Below the pieces are notes generated by a model, which worked only from the letters and a program-made list of their open reading frames with translations, searched no databases and was not told where the DNA came from. Positions 7,810 to 13,128 of a stretch of 13,128 nt of DNA are shown one piece after another; positions within the stretch are counted from its first letter, which is position 1; each line of letters begins with the position of its first letter. Position numbers and translations under genes: made by a program. Origin of the DNA: Streptosporangiaceae bacterium (GTDB taxonomy: Bacteria; Actinomycetota; Actinomycetes; Streptosporangiales; Streptosporangiaceae). The stretch is taken from positions 1-13,128 of the forward strand of contig JASHSO010000336.1 in the NCBI GenBank assembly GCA_030038715.1. The letters are read 5' to 3'.

Positions 7810-7870
7810 CCTCCTGGTCGGAGTCGTCTCGCGGCGCAGGCCTCCTAGTCGGAGCCGCCGCACGGCGCGG
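7810..7870 (-). repeat. Tandem ~30-base duplication in the operon leader, each unit with AGGAGG
   Basis: Two adjacent units, 7810-7840 and 7841-7870, match at most positions with a single one-base indel. Each begins (on the + strand) with CCTCCT, so the - strand leader contains AGGAGG twice, at 7810-7815 and 7841-7846. The copy nearest the ATG has ideal 5-base spacing and is the working ribosome site; the distal one is 36 bases from the ATG and has no start codon of its own within reach. The duplication lies wholly in the untranslated leader. Confidence 0.7.
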
Positions 7871-7883
7871 CCAACGCAGGCCA

Positions 7884-7904
7884 AATCTTAGAATCGTGTT
7901 CTAG
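7884..7904. promoter_or_regulatory. Operator copy 1 (AGAA-N5-TTCTAG type)
   Basis: The core TAGAA-TCGTG-TTCTA (7889-7903) is a perfect 5-bp inverted repeat with a 5-base centre. Together with flanking bases it matches the site at 10187-10207 in 16 of 21 positions. It overlaps the likely promoter of the - strand operon. Its look (TAGAA...TTCTA) recalls KstR-type TetR operators, but the half-site spacing is one base longer than that consensus. The likely binder is the TetR protein encoded at 9415-10035. Confidence 0.6.
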
Positions 7905-7913
7905 GACGATGAA
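7885..7913 (-). promoter_or_regulatory. Candidate promoter of the acyl-CoA dehydrogenase/synthetase operon
   Basis: Read on the - strand, TAAGAT (7890-7885) is a good -10 and TTCATC (7913-7908) a weak -35 with a 17-base spacer. Transcription would start near 7878, giving a leader of about 74 bases that contains the duplicated Shine-Dalgarno units. The palindrome at 7889-7903 overlaps the -10 and spacer, as expected for repression. Confidence 0.4.
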
Positions 7914-8053
7914 ATCCTGACCGCGCGGCCAGTGTCAAGGACCACAGCCCGCTGTGAAGTTGCAAGATACTTGGCCCTTTTGCAAAGAACGTTGTCCCTG
8001 CGGTACGGGCCGCTGGTAAGAATGCGGGACGGGGGCCAACTATCGTGCAAATT

Positions 8054-8905
8054 TCACAACCGGTCGGGCCCTGCCGTGGCGGCGAAGGCCACCCACCGCC
8101 CTGTCTGGGTCTTGTCGCCACCAACCTGTGCGTACGCCTCCTCCAGGACCCGCATCCGCTCGCGGTAAGGCAGGCCGGGGAGGTACATCGTGGTGAAGAT
8201 GGGAACAGCGAGCCATGCCTGCTGCGCCTCCAGGCTTTCCTCGTAGCTCAGTTCCTCGACGGTCTCGATCTCGAATCCCGCCTCGCCGAGCCAGCGCGTG
8301 ATAGCTTCCCGGCTCAGCCGGGTTCGTGGGCGTGCTGCTGGTGCTGTCCTGGCGGTCGGCGGCGTCCAGCCGTAGTCCCTGGCTGCGATCGCGCGCATGA
8401 CGCCGGGCAGGTCGCCGAGCTGGTTGGGATCGTCAAGTTGCTCGAGGAAGCCGAGACCAACGTTGAAGACGAACCGACCTCCGGTCGCCAGCACGCTCCG
8501 CACGGCCACGGCTGTGGCGGCAAGGTCGGTCTGCCAGATAGCGGAGTTGCAGACAGCTGCATCGACCGGCGCGCTGAGAAGGCCGCCGACGTCCTCGGCA
8601 GCGGCCTGGACCCACTGCACGCGACGGTCCCGGACAGAGCCCGCGGCCACTCTGAGCATTGCTGGCGACTTGTCCACGGCGACAACCTTGCCGTCCGGCC
8701 CGAGCACTGACAGGATCTCTACCGTCGTCGCCCCCGTGCCGCAGGCCAAATCGAGCACTGTGGCGTCACGGGCTGGGCTGGCGAGGGCTACGAGGTCACG
8801 GCTTGTTTCGCTGTAGCCCGGGTACCGCCGCGCGAACTCGCCATAGCGCACGGCATTGTCGTCTTCTCCCCAGAGGTCCGTCCCGGTTCGGGCTGAGCTG
8901 GACAT
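8054..8905 (-). CDS. Class I SAM-dependent methyltransferase
   Basis: A 283-residue Rossmann-fold methyltransferase from the ATG at 8905. Motif I is VLDLACGTG (50-58), the acidic residue binding the SAM ribose is Asp78 in KVVAVDKS, and the motif around AAAEDV (101-106) follows as expected, then AAVCNSAIWQ and GGRFVFNVGLGF. The C-terminal 120 residues are variable and should form the acceptor site, so the substrate (a small molecule is likely) is unknown. The start is uncertain: the frame stays open, with GC-ending codons, up to another ATG at 9043, but the 283-residue form begins just before the natural domain and has a weak GGTGGGA upstream. It lies between the two arms of the putative TetR regulon, on the same strand as tetR, but no copy of the operator precedes it. 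Its link to the acyl-CoA pathway is therefore unproven. Confidence 0.85.
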   Translation of the reverse strand: MSSSARTGTDLWGEDDNAVRYGEFARRYPGYSETSRDLVALASPARDATVLDLACGTGATTVEILSVLGPDGKVVAVDKSPAMLRVAAGSVRDRRVQWVQAAAEDVGGLLSAPVDAAVCNSAIWQTDLAATAVAVRSVLATGGRFVFNVGLGFLEQLDDPNQLGDLPGVMRAIAARDYGWTPPTARTAPAARPRTRLSREAITRWLGEAGFEIETVEELSYEESLEAQQAWLAVPIFTTMYLPGLPYRERMRVLEEAYAQVGGDKTQTGRWVAFAATAGPDRL

Positions 8906-9132
8906 GCGCTTATCCCACCACATGCTGGTCCGAGCGCGTGCCTTACGGCAACACGAGCGGAGCGAGACGTTCGTGAGACCGCCAAGTTGGCGCTCGATCG
9001 ACTTGTCAGTGATGGTCGATGCTGCGACGCGGGGCTCGAGCATGCTGACCTGACGGGGTGATCGGGAAGGATGCTGACCTTGCGGTGTCGCGCCTCGGCG
9101 ATGCGGATCTTCGCGAGGCTAGCCTTGAGCAC
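8906..9132 (-). other. Possible broken N-terminal extension of the methyltransferase reading frame
   Basis: Two open segments with GC-rich third positions lie upstream of the methyltransferase but in different frames. The first begins at GTG 9132, just after AAGGAGG, and reads MLKASLAKIRIAEARHRKVS. The second runs from ATG 9043 into the methyltransferase (MLEPRVAASTITDKS). The 10-base word AGGTCAGCAT occurs on the - strand in both, at 9080-9071 and 9051-9042, exactly 29 bases apart. Removing one 29-base unit would join the two segments in one frame. I do not recognise either peptide. This may be a decayed or slipped N-terminus, a small separate ORF, or chance. It covers the left part of the gene-free stretch; from 9160 to 9346 I see only a weak CTCCGG/CCGGAG inverted repeat (9184-9197). 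Confidence 0.35.
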
Positions 9133-9135
9133 GCG

Positions 9136-9159
9136 CCTCCTTTGAGGTAGCTGACCTCA
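9136..9159 (-). promoter_or_regulatory. Palindrome next to a strong Shine-Dalgarno sequence
   Basis: TGAGGT (9143-9148) and ACCTCA (9154-9159) are perfect 6-bp arms around a 5-base centre. On the - strand the palindrome is followed at once by AAGGAGG (9142-9136), 3 bases before the GTG at 9132. It may be a regulator site, or an RNA hairpin whose ACCTC arm could also pair with the ribosome site. Confidence 0.35.
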
Positions 9160-9346
9160 CGAATTCGCTGTGGCCTGAGGGCACTCCGGACCCGGAGGGC
9201 TGGTTCAACTGCAAGGCCAGCAGGCGACCAAGTGCGGGGCCAAGTTAGATGCAAAATCGGGGCGGCCCAGCGCCGGGCCAACGGCCCTGACGGGCCTCCT
9301 GCGCAGGCCGACGGTCGGTCCGCCTGGCCTACTGCGACAACAGCCA

Positions 9347-9386
9347 GCCACGGCCGGCCTCGAACCCAAGCTGGGTTCGCCGTGGC
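9347..9386 (-). terminator. Bulged hairpin downstream of tetR, probable terminator
   Basis: Inner arms CGAACCCA (9361-9368) and TGGGTTCG (9372-9379) pair over 8 bp with a 3-base loop. They are extended by outer arms GCCACGG (9347-9353) and CCGTGGC (9380-9386), with a 7-base bulge on one side. It starts 28 bases after the tetR stop on the - strand. No T-tract follows, which is common for actinobacterial terminators. Confidence 0.55.
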
Positions 9387-9414
9387 GCCTGGGACAGCGG
9401 AAACTGACGGCGGG

Positions 9415-10035
9415 TCAGGGCCGGGCCGGACCGTCGGCCATCAACCTGGTCGCGTACTCGATGACCGCGTCGATGACCTGCATCGCCTGCGCCCTGGTTC
9501 TCGCGGCCGCCACTTCCCTGGCGCCCTCGGCGATCAGCGCGGTCAGCACCGCGGCGTACAGCCGGTCAAGGGGCGTATCCGACAGCCGCAGCAGCGCGTC
9601 GTTCTGGCTGATCCACTCGTGCCCGCGTTGCCGCCGCATGACCTCGAAGCCCGGCGGGCCGTCGCCGGCCGAGAACAGCAGCGCCAGGTCGCGGCGCTGC
9701 CAGCTTCCTTCGAGGAACGCGCGAGCCCCGGCCGCGAACAGCTCGGCCGGGTCGCGGACGCCCGCCTGCCTGGCTGCCGCCACGGCCTTGCTCGCGGCCT
9801 CTTCGTAGGCCATCTGGTGCTCTTGCCAGAGCGCGAGGAACAGTTCGCTCTTGCCGCCGAAGTGGTGGTACAGGCTGCCGACACTCGACCCGGCTCGCTC
9901 TACTACGTCGGCGATGCTCGCCTCGGCGAATCCCTGCCTGGTGAACACGTCGCGAGCCGCATCGAGCAGCGCGCGCTGCGTCTGCGCGGTGCGTCCCCAC
10001 TGCCAGCCCGGCCTGCGCGCCTGCGCATCGACCAT
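9415..10035 (-). CDS. TetR/AcrR-family transcriptional regulator
   Basis: A 206-residue regulator from the ATG at 10035; other starts at 10071 and 10113 in the same frame would add 12 or 26 poorly conserved residues, and none has a clear Shine-Dalgarno. The N-terminal DNA-binding domain is typical: RTAQTQRALLDAARDVFTRQ (15-34), then the helix-turn-helix ASIADVVERAGSSVGSLYHH (39-58) and FGGKSELFLALW (59-70). The remaining 135 residues form the helical ligand and dimer domain, which is not conserved enough to name a ligand. It sits between the two catabolic arms and is divergent from the SDR gene. TetR proteins in such settings usually repress and are released by a pathway acyl-CoA or the substrate; the paired operator-like sites at 7884-7904 and 10187-10207 are the natural targets. 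Confidence 0.9.
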   Translation of the reverse strand: MVDAQARRPGWQWGRTAQTQRALLDAARDVFTRQGFAEASIADVVERAGSSVGSLYHHFGGKSELFLALWQEHQMAYEEAASKAVAAARQAGVRDPAELFAAGARAFLEGSWQRRDLALLFSAGDGPPGFEVMRRQRGHEWISQNDALLRLSDTPLDRLYAAVLTALIAEGAREVAAARTRAQAMQVIDAVIEYATRLMADGPARP

Positions 10036-10167
10036 CGTCTGCCCGCCGCCGTTCTCCCGTTCTCGCAGCATCGTCGCACGCCGCGTGCTGTGCAGCCGCA
10101 CGTTACGCCGCAAGCGAGGAACTGCACGGCGGGACTGGCGGGATGGTAGCCAGACCCGCCGCCCGTC

Positions 10168-10180
10168 CCCGATAATCGGG
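10168..10180. promoter_or_regulatory. CCCGATAATCGGG palindrome in the tetR-SDR intergenic region
   Basis: A perfect inverted repeat with 6-bp arms and one central base. It contains GATAAT on the + strand, a good -10 with TAGCCA (10147-10152) 18 bases upstream, and GATTAT on the - strand for tetR. It could be back-to-back -10 elements, a second operator, or both. Loop size is too small for an RNA hairpin terminator. Confidence 0.4.
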
Positions 10181-10186
10181 AAGGCT

Positions 10187-10207
10187 AATTTCAGAAGAGC
10201 GTTCTAG
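10187..10207. promoter_or_regulatory. Operator copy 2 (AGAA-N5-TTCTAG type)
   Basis: The core AGAA-GAGCG-TTCT (10193-10205) is a 4-bp inverted repeat with a 5-base centre; one more base on the right (TTCTAG) is shared with copy 1. The 21-base site agrees with 7884-7904 at 16 positions. It lies just downstream of the GATAAT -10 candidate and 31 bases before the SDR start at 10239, a position from which a bound repressor would block the SDR operon and perhaps tetR. Confidence 0.6.
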
Positions 10208-10238
10208 TAACGGCAGCGGAGCGTCGGGAAAGAACCGG

Positions 10239-11132
10239 GTGAGGCGGATGGGCAGTCTGGACGGGCGGGTCGCCATCGTGACCGGCGCAGGACGCGGCAT
10301 CGGCAGGTCGACCGCCCTGCTGCTGGCCCGCGAGGGCGCGAGCGTCGTGGTCAACGACCTCGGTGGCGCGGTAGACGGGTCAGGGCGGGACATCGGGCCC
10401 GCCAGCCAGGTGACCGCCGAGATCGCCGAGGCGGGCGGTAAGGCCGTCGCGAACGGCGCCGACGTCTCCGACCACGCAGCAGCCGAGGAGCTGATCAAGA
10501 CCGCGATCGCCGACTTCGGCCGACTCGACGTGCTGGTCAACGTGGCCGGCATCCTGCGCGACCGGATGATCTTCAACATGTCCGAGCAGGAGTGGGATGA
10601 CGTCATCCGGGTGCACATGCGCGGCACCTTCAATACCTCCAAGTTCGCCGCGGCGCACTGGCGCTCGCTGCGCGAGGAGAACGCGCACAACCGCATCATC
10701 AACTTCACCTCCGTGTCGGGACTACACGGCGCGCCTGGCCAGCCGAACTACGCCGCGGCCAAGATGGGCATCGTCGGCCTCACCTACTCGTGCGCCAACT
10801 CGCTGGCGAAGTACGGGGTGACGGTTAACGCGATCTCGCCCGGAGCGGCCACCCGGATGACCGACTCAGTGCCGCTGGAGCGCCGCCGATCTGGCCGGCC
10901 GGACGTCGACGAGTGGTCGCCGGACAACGTCGCGACGGTCGTGGCCTACCTTGCCAGCGAACGCTCCAGCTGGCTGACGGGCCGGATCGTGCACGCCTCC
11001 GGCTACGAGCTGGCGCTGTATAGCAACCCCGAGCCGGAGATCCGGTTGGTCGGCCGCGAGCCGTGGGACCTTGACGGCCTGGCCGAACAGGTCGAGCGAT
11101 CGTTCCGGCCGCGCGCTGGCAGGTCTGCTTGA
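10239..11132 (+). CDS. Short-chain dehydrogenase/reductase, 3-hydroxyacyl-CoA dehydrogenase-like
   Basis: A 297-residue classical SDR that would oxidise or reduce a hydroxyl/keto group with NAD(P). The coenzyme motif is TGAGRGIG (15-22); Asp40 at the end of the second strand (VVVNDLGG) favours NAD(H). NVAG (101-104) stands for NNAG, and the catalytic set is Ser158, Tyr171 and Lys175 (NYAAAK). The sequence style, especially VNDLGGAVDGSG and ILRDRMIFNMSEQEWD, is that of the dehydrogenase domain of peroxisomal multifunctional enzyme type 2 (HSD17B4) and its bacterial relatives, so a (3R)-hydroxyacyl-CoA or steroid-type substrate is likely. The C-terminal tail beyond about 250 is longer than in minimal SDRs. 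The GTG at 10239 and the ATG at 10248 are both possible starts; neither has a strong ribosome site. It is first in a three-gene operon; its stop overlaps the next TTG start. Confidence 0.9.
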   Translation: MRRMGSLDGRVAIVTGAGRGIGRSTALLLAREGASVVVNDLGGAVDGSGRDIGPASQVTAEIAEAGGKAVANGADVSDHAAAEELIKTAIADFGRLDVLVNVAGILRDRMIFNMSEQEWDDVIRVHMRGTFNTSKFAAAHWRSLREENAHNRIINFTSVSGLHGAPGQPNYAAAKMGIVGLTYSCANSLAKYGVTVNAISPGAATRMTDSVPLERRRSGRPDVDEWSPDNVATVVAYLASERSSWLTGRIVHASGYELALYSNPEPEIRLVGREPWDLDGLAEQVERSFRPRAGRSA

Positions 11133-11605
11133 GCGCGCCCGGCCAGCCGACCGCGAACGGGCCCACGTCAGGCGCGGCCAAGCCGGTGCCCGAACCGACA
11201 CCGGACACCCAGCCGTTCTGGGACGGCTGCGCTCGCGGGGAGCTGCTCCTCCAGCGCTGCCTGGGTTGCGGCGAGCCCTACTTCTACCCCAGGCCGGTGT
11301 GCCCGGCGTGCGGCTCGACCGACGTGCAGTGGTTCGCGGCCAGCGGCCGAGCCACCCTCTATTCCTACGTGATCAACCACCGCCCGGCCCGCGGCTTCGA
11401 GAACGACGGCCCGTACGCGATCGCCGTCGTGCAGCTCGCAGAGGGACCGCGCATGATGACCAATATTGTCGGCATGCCGAACACGCCGGAGGAACTAGTT
11501 CTGGACATGGAACTGCAGGTCAGGTTCGAGCAGCGGGGCGAGGTCAGCCTGCCGGTCTTCGGTCCGGTCGGTCCCGGAGCACCGCGACCTGGCGGATCGC
11601 AGTGA
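11129..11605 (+). CDS. DUF35 zinc-ribbon/OB-fold protein, partner of the thiolase-fold enzyme
   Basis: A 158-residue OB-fold protein with an N-terminal rubredoxin-like zinc ribbon: Cys44-x2-Cys47 and Cys58-x2-Cys61 (RCLGCGEPYFYPRPVCPACG). The OB domain follows at about 70-145 (GRATLYSYVINH; YAIAVVQLAEGPRMMTNIVG). Proteins of this family bind thiolase-superfamily enzymes and are needed for their activity; in steroid side-chain breakdown the DUF35 domain of ChsH2 binds the aldolase Ltp2. Here it is a separate gene immediately before a thiolase-fold protein, with 4-base overlaps on both sides (TTGA with the SDR, GTGA with the thiolase-like gene). The TTG start at 11129 is inferred from the overlap and from the lack of a better codon before PFWDGCARGELLLQ. 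Confidence 0.88.
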   Translation: MSAPGQPTANGPTSGAAKPVPEPTPDTQPFWDGCARGELLLQRCLGCGEPYFYPRPVCPACGSTDVQWFAASGRATLYSYVINHRPARGFENDGPYAIAVVQLAEGPRMMTNIVGMPNTPEELVLDMELQVRFEQRGEVSLPVFGPVGPGAPRPGGSQ

Positions 11606-12750
11606 GCCGCGACCAGGGGGTCATCATCGCAGGCGCCGCCGAGACCGACGAGATCGGCAAGCTGCCGGGCAAGTCGACCCTGCAGCTCCACCTGGAGGCC
11701 GCGATCAACGCGGTCGCCGACGCGGGGCTTACGATGCGCGACATCGACGGCATCGCGACCGTGAACGCGCCCGGCCCGGTCCAGGTCGCGCACTCCCTCG
11801 GCATCACGCCGGCCTGGATAGACGGCACTAGCGTGGGCGGCACCTCGTTCCTGCTGCACGTCCGCCACGCGACGGCGGCGATCCGTGCGGGCTACGCCAG
11901 GACCGTTCTAGTCACCCACGGCGAATCCGGCCGGTCCAGGGTCGGCGCTACCCCGTTCCCGCGCGGTAATTCCTCGATCCAGGGGCAGTTCGAGGCGCCG
12001 TACGGAACCGCCGGCCCGACTACGGCGTTCACGATCCCGGTGCTCCGCTACATGAAGGAGTACGGGCTCACCCACGACCAGCTCGCCTACGTTGCGGTGG
12101 CGCAGCGCAGCTGGGCAGCGCGCAATCCGCGCGCGATGTTCCGCGATCTGATCAGTGTCGCGGACGTGCTCGCCTCCCGGCTGGTCGCCTGGCCGTTCCA
12201 CCTGCTGGAGTGCTGCCTTGTGACCGACGGCGGGGGCGCGCTGATCGTGACGTCGGCGGAACGCGCGGCCGACTTCCCGAAACCCGCCGTGCACGTCCTC
12301 GGTACCGGCGAGTCGGCCGAGACGCCGATGATCTCGCAGCTGGCCGACTTCACCGAGTCGCAGGCGTTCCTGCTCGCAGGGCAGGCAGCGTTCGCCGAAG
12401 CCGGGATCCGCGCGGCGGATGTGAACCACCTCATGATTTACGACGCGTTCGCGCACCTGCCGATCTACGGGCTGGAGGCGCTCGGATTCGTCGCCAAGGG
12501 CGAGGCAGGCGCCTTCATTGCCGACGGCAACACCGAGCCCGGCGGCGAACTGCCGCTCAACACCAACGGCGGCGGCCTGTCGTACACGCATACCGGCATG
12601 TACGGCATGTTCGCGATGCTGGAGGGCGTGCGGCAGGTGCGTGGCGAGGCCGCTGCGCAGGTTCCCGATGCGCGGATTAGCGTCATTGTGGGGAACGGGG
12701 GAATGTTCGCGACTGCCGGCGTGCTCGTGCTCGGCCGCGAGGCGCGTTAG
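11602..12750 (+). CDS. Thiolase-superfamily protein (SCP2/Ltp type) lacking the nucleophilic Cys
   Basis: A 382-residue thiolase-fold protein from the GTG at 11602, which overlaps the DUF35 stop as GTGA; the frame is open further upstream but only inside the previous genes. It has the SCP2-thiolase layout: VIIAGAAETDEIGK at the N-terminus, LLECCLVTDGGGAL (201-214), the YDAF segment at 280-283 and GGGLSYTHTGMYG (323-335). The loop that carries the acylated Cys in true thiolases reads IDGTSVGGTSF (73-83) and has no Cys. Tyr280 and Tyr328 sit in segments where, to my knowledge, the steroid retro-aldolase Ltp2 places its catalytic tyrosines. With a DUF35 partner next to it, retro-aldol cleavage of a hydroxyacyl-CoA is more likely than thiolysis. 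That is inference; it could also be a non-catalytic or carrier-binding homologue. Confidence 0.88.
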   Translation: MSRDQGVIIAGAAETDEIGKLPGKSTLQLHLEAAINAVADAGLTMRDIDGIATVNAPGPVQVAHSLGITPAWIDGTSVGGTSFLLHVRHATAAIRAGYARTVLVTHGESGRSRVGATPFPRGNSSIQGQFEAPYGTAGPTTAFTIPVLRYMKEYGLTHDQLAYVAVAQRSWAARNPRAMFRDLISVADVLASRLVAWPFHLLECCLVTDGGGALIVTSAERAADFPKPAVHVLGTGESAETPMISQLADFTESQAFLLAGQAAFAEAGIRAADVNHLMIYDAFAHLPIYGLEALGFVAKGEAGAFIADGNTEPGGELPLNTNGGGLSYTHTGMYGMFAMLEGVRQVRGEAAAQVPDARISVIVGNGGMFATAGVLVLGREAR

Positions 12751-12782
12751 CGAGGCTCGGCGGGCCCGTCATCGGTAGAGCC

Positions 12783-12796
12783 GGTCGGGACCGACC
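12783..12796. terminator. Short hairpin between the convergent thiolase-like and lysA genes
   Basis: GGTCGG (12783-12788) and CCGACC (12791-12796) are complementary; allowing for the loop, 5 bp can pair around GGAC. It lies about 32 bases after the thiolase-like stop and 35 bases after the lysA stop on the other strand. No T-tract is present. It is a weak bidirectional terminator candidate. Confidence 0.35.
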
Positions 12797-12831
12797 AGGA
12801 CCGGGACGTCGCTCGCCCAGCCGCGGGGTGA

Positions 12832-13128
12832 TCAGCCCGGCCGCCGGGCCGCGGCGAGCAAGCCGACCTCCCGGGCCAGCAGCTCGTCGGGCCTCTCCCG
12901 GCGCACGCCGAGCCGCGCGACACCATCGGAGCAGTAGATCACCGGCGGCCGCAGCGTCCCGTTGTAGTTGTTGACCATGGTGAAGCAGTAGGCGCCGGTA
13001 ACCGGCACGACGACCAGGTCGCCCACCCGCGGGCTGGCCAGCCACACGTCCGGGGTGACGACGTCACCGGACTCGCAGTGCCGACCGACCAGGTCGGCGA
13101 GCACCGGCGGCTCGTCCCACCGGCCGAC
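12832..13128 (-). CDS. lysA: Diaminopimelate decarboxylase, C-terminal part
   Basis: The 3' end of a gene that begins beyond the right edge; the frame is open to base 13128, about 98 residues are visible, and the ATG-like start at 13104 is internal. The PLP-dependent decarboxylase family is recognised from VGRHCESGDVV, which holds the active-site Cys and Glu contributed by the C-terminal beta-barrel, and from VVPVTGAYCFTMVNNYNG, the conserved GAY segment with Tyr near the PLP phosphate. The enzyme makes L-lysine from meso-diaminopimelate; arginine/ornithine decarboxylases of the same fold have different wording here, so lysA is preferred, though a secondary-metabolism DapDC homologue cannot be excluded. 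It is convergent with the catabolic operon and appears unrelated to it. Confidence 0.85.
   Translation of the reverse strand, partial: VGRWDEPPVLADLVGRHCESGDVVTPDVWLASPRVGDLVVVPVTGAYCFTMVNNYNGTLRPPVIYCSDGVARLGVRRERPDELLAREVGLLAAARRPG

Noticed and set aside
6572..7891. Long + strand open frame of 439 codons opposite the first acyl-CoA dehydrogenase
   Set aside because: Same reason: it mirrors the codon structure of the real gene and shows no family motif.
7960..7990. Two TTGCAA-containing direct repeats 20 bases apart
   Set aside because: Only 8 of 11 bases match, they are downstream of the methyltransferase stop and well upstream of the operon promoter, with no gene they would obviously control.
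9232..10149. + strand open frame of 305 codons covering tetR and the gap after it
   Set aside because: It lies opposite the TetR gene with its clear helix-turn-helix, is Arg/Pro/Gly-rich, and starts without a ribosome site.
11492..11501. Perfect palindrome GAACTAGTTC
   Set aside because: It lies inside the DUF35 coding sequence, is short, and lacks the AGAA-N5-TTCT spacing of the putative operators.
11905..11911. GTTCTAG half-site
   Set aside because: Within the thiolase-like gene and without a matching AGAA half-site at the right distance.
1..13128. CRISPR arrays, tRNA/rRNA genes, insertion sequences and prophage att sites
   Set aside because: No regularly spaced repeats, no tRNA-like cloverleaf, no transposase motif and no terminal inverted repeats were seen on either strand.

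Overview
The window is GC-rich throughout, strongly GC-ending in its codons, with short intergenic gaps, GTG and TTG starts and many 4-base gene overlaps. With a SigE-type ECF sigma factor, LysA and several acyl-CoA dehydrogenases, this points to a high-GC actinobacterium (Actinomycetota). The sequence alone does not fix the genus.

Left part (1-3300, all + strand). First comes the 3' end of a PHP-domain phosphoesterase. It is followed by a SigE-family ECF sigma factor, translationally coupled to a single-pass membrane protein with a propeller-like outer domain and no zinc anti-sigma motif. Next is a single-chain fusion of a winged helix, a minimal nucleotidyltransferase and a HEPN-like helical domain. 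A short hairpin separates it from the convergent operon.

Middle part (3313-7913, - strand). A tightly coupled operon reads, in transcription order, acyl-CoA dehydrogenase (407 aa), ADP-forming acyl-CoA synthetase (719 aa) and a second acyl-CoA dehydrogenase (371 aa). Both junctions are 4-base overlaps. The leader carries a tandem duplication of about 30 bases that includes the Shine-Dalgarno sequence. A palindromic site sits over the likely promoter.

Right part (8054-12750). A SAM methyltransferase and a TetR regulator lie on the - strand. Divergent from tetR is a + strand operon: SDR dehydrogenase, DUF35 zinc-ribbon/OB protein and a thiolase-fold protein without the usual nucleophilic cysteine, again with 4-base overlaps. 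The SDR promoter region carries a site that matches the one before the - strand operon in 16 of 21 positions. The simplest reading is one TetR regulon of two arms flanking the regulator. It would encode acyl-CoA activation, alpha,beta-dehydrogenation by a probable two-subunit dehydrogenase, 3-hydroxyacyl oxidation, and C-C cleavage by a thiolase-fold/DUF35 pair like those of steroid side-chain catabolism. No enoyl-CoA hydratase is encoded here. The substrate is unknown.

The right edge holds the 3' end of lysA (diaminopimelate decarboxylase) on the - strand. The best candidates for something undescribed are the two-arm regulon with its shared operator, the Cys-less thiolase-fold/DUF35 pair, the single-chain winged helix-MNT-HEPN protein, and a 29-base repeat-bounded frame break upstream of the methyltransferase.
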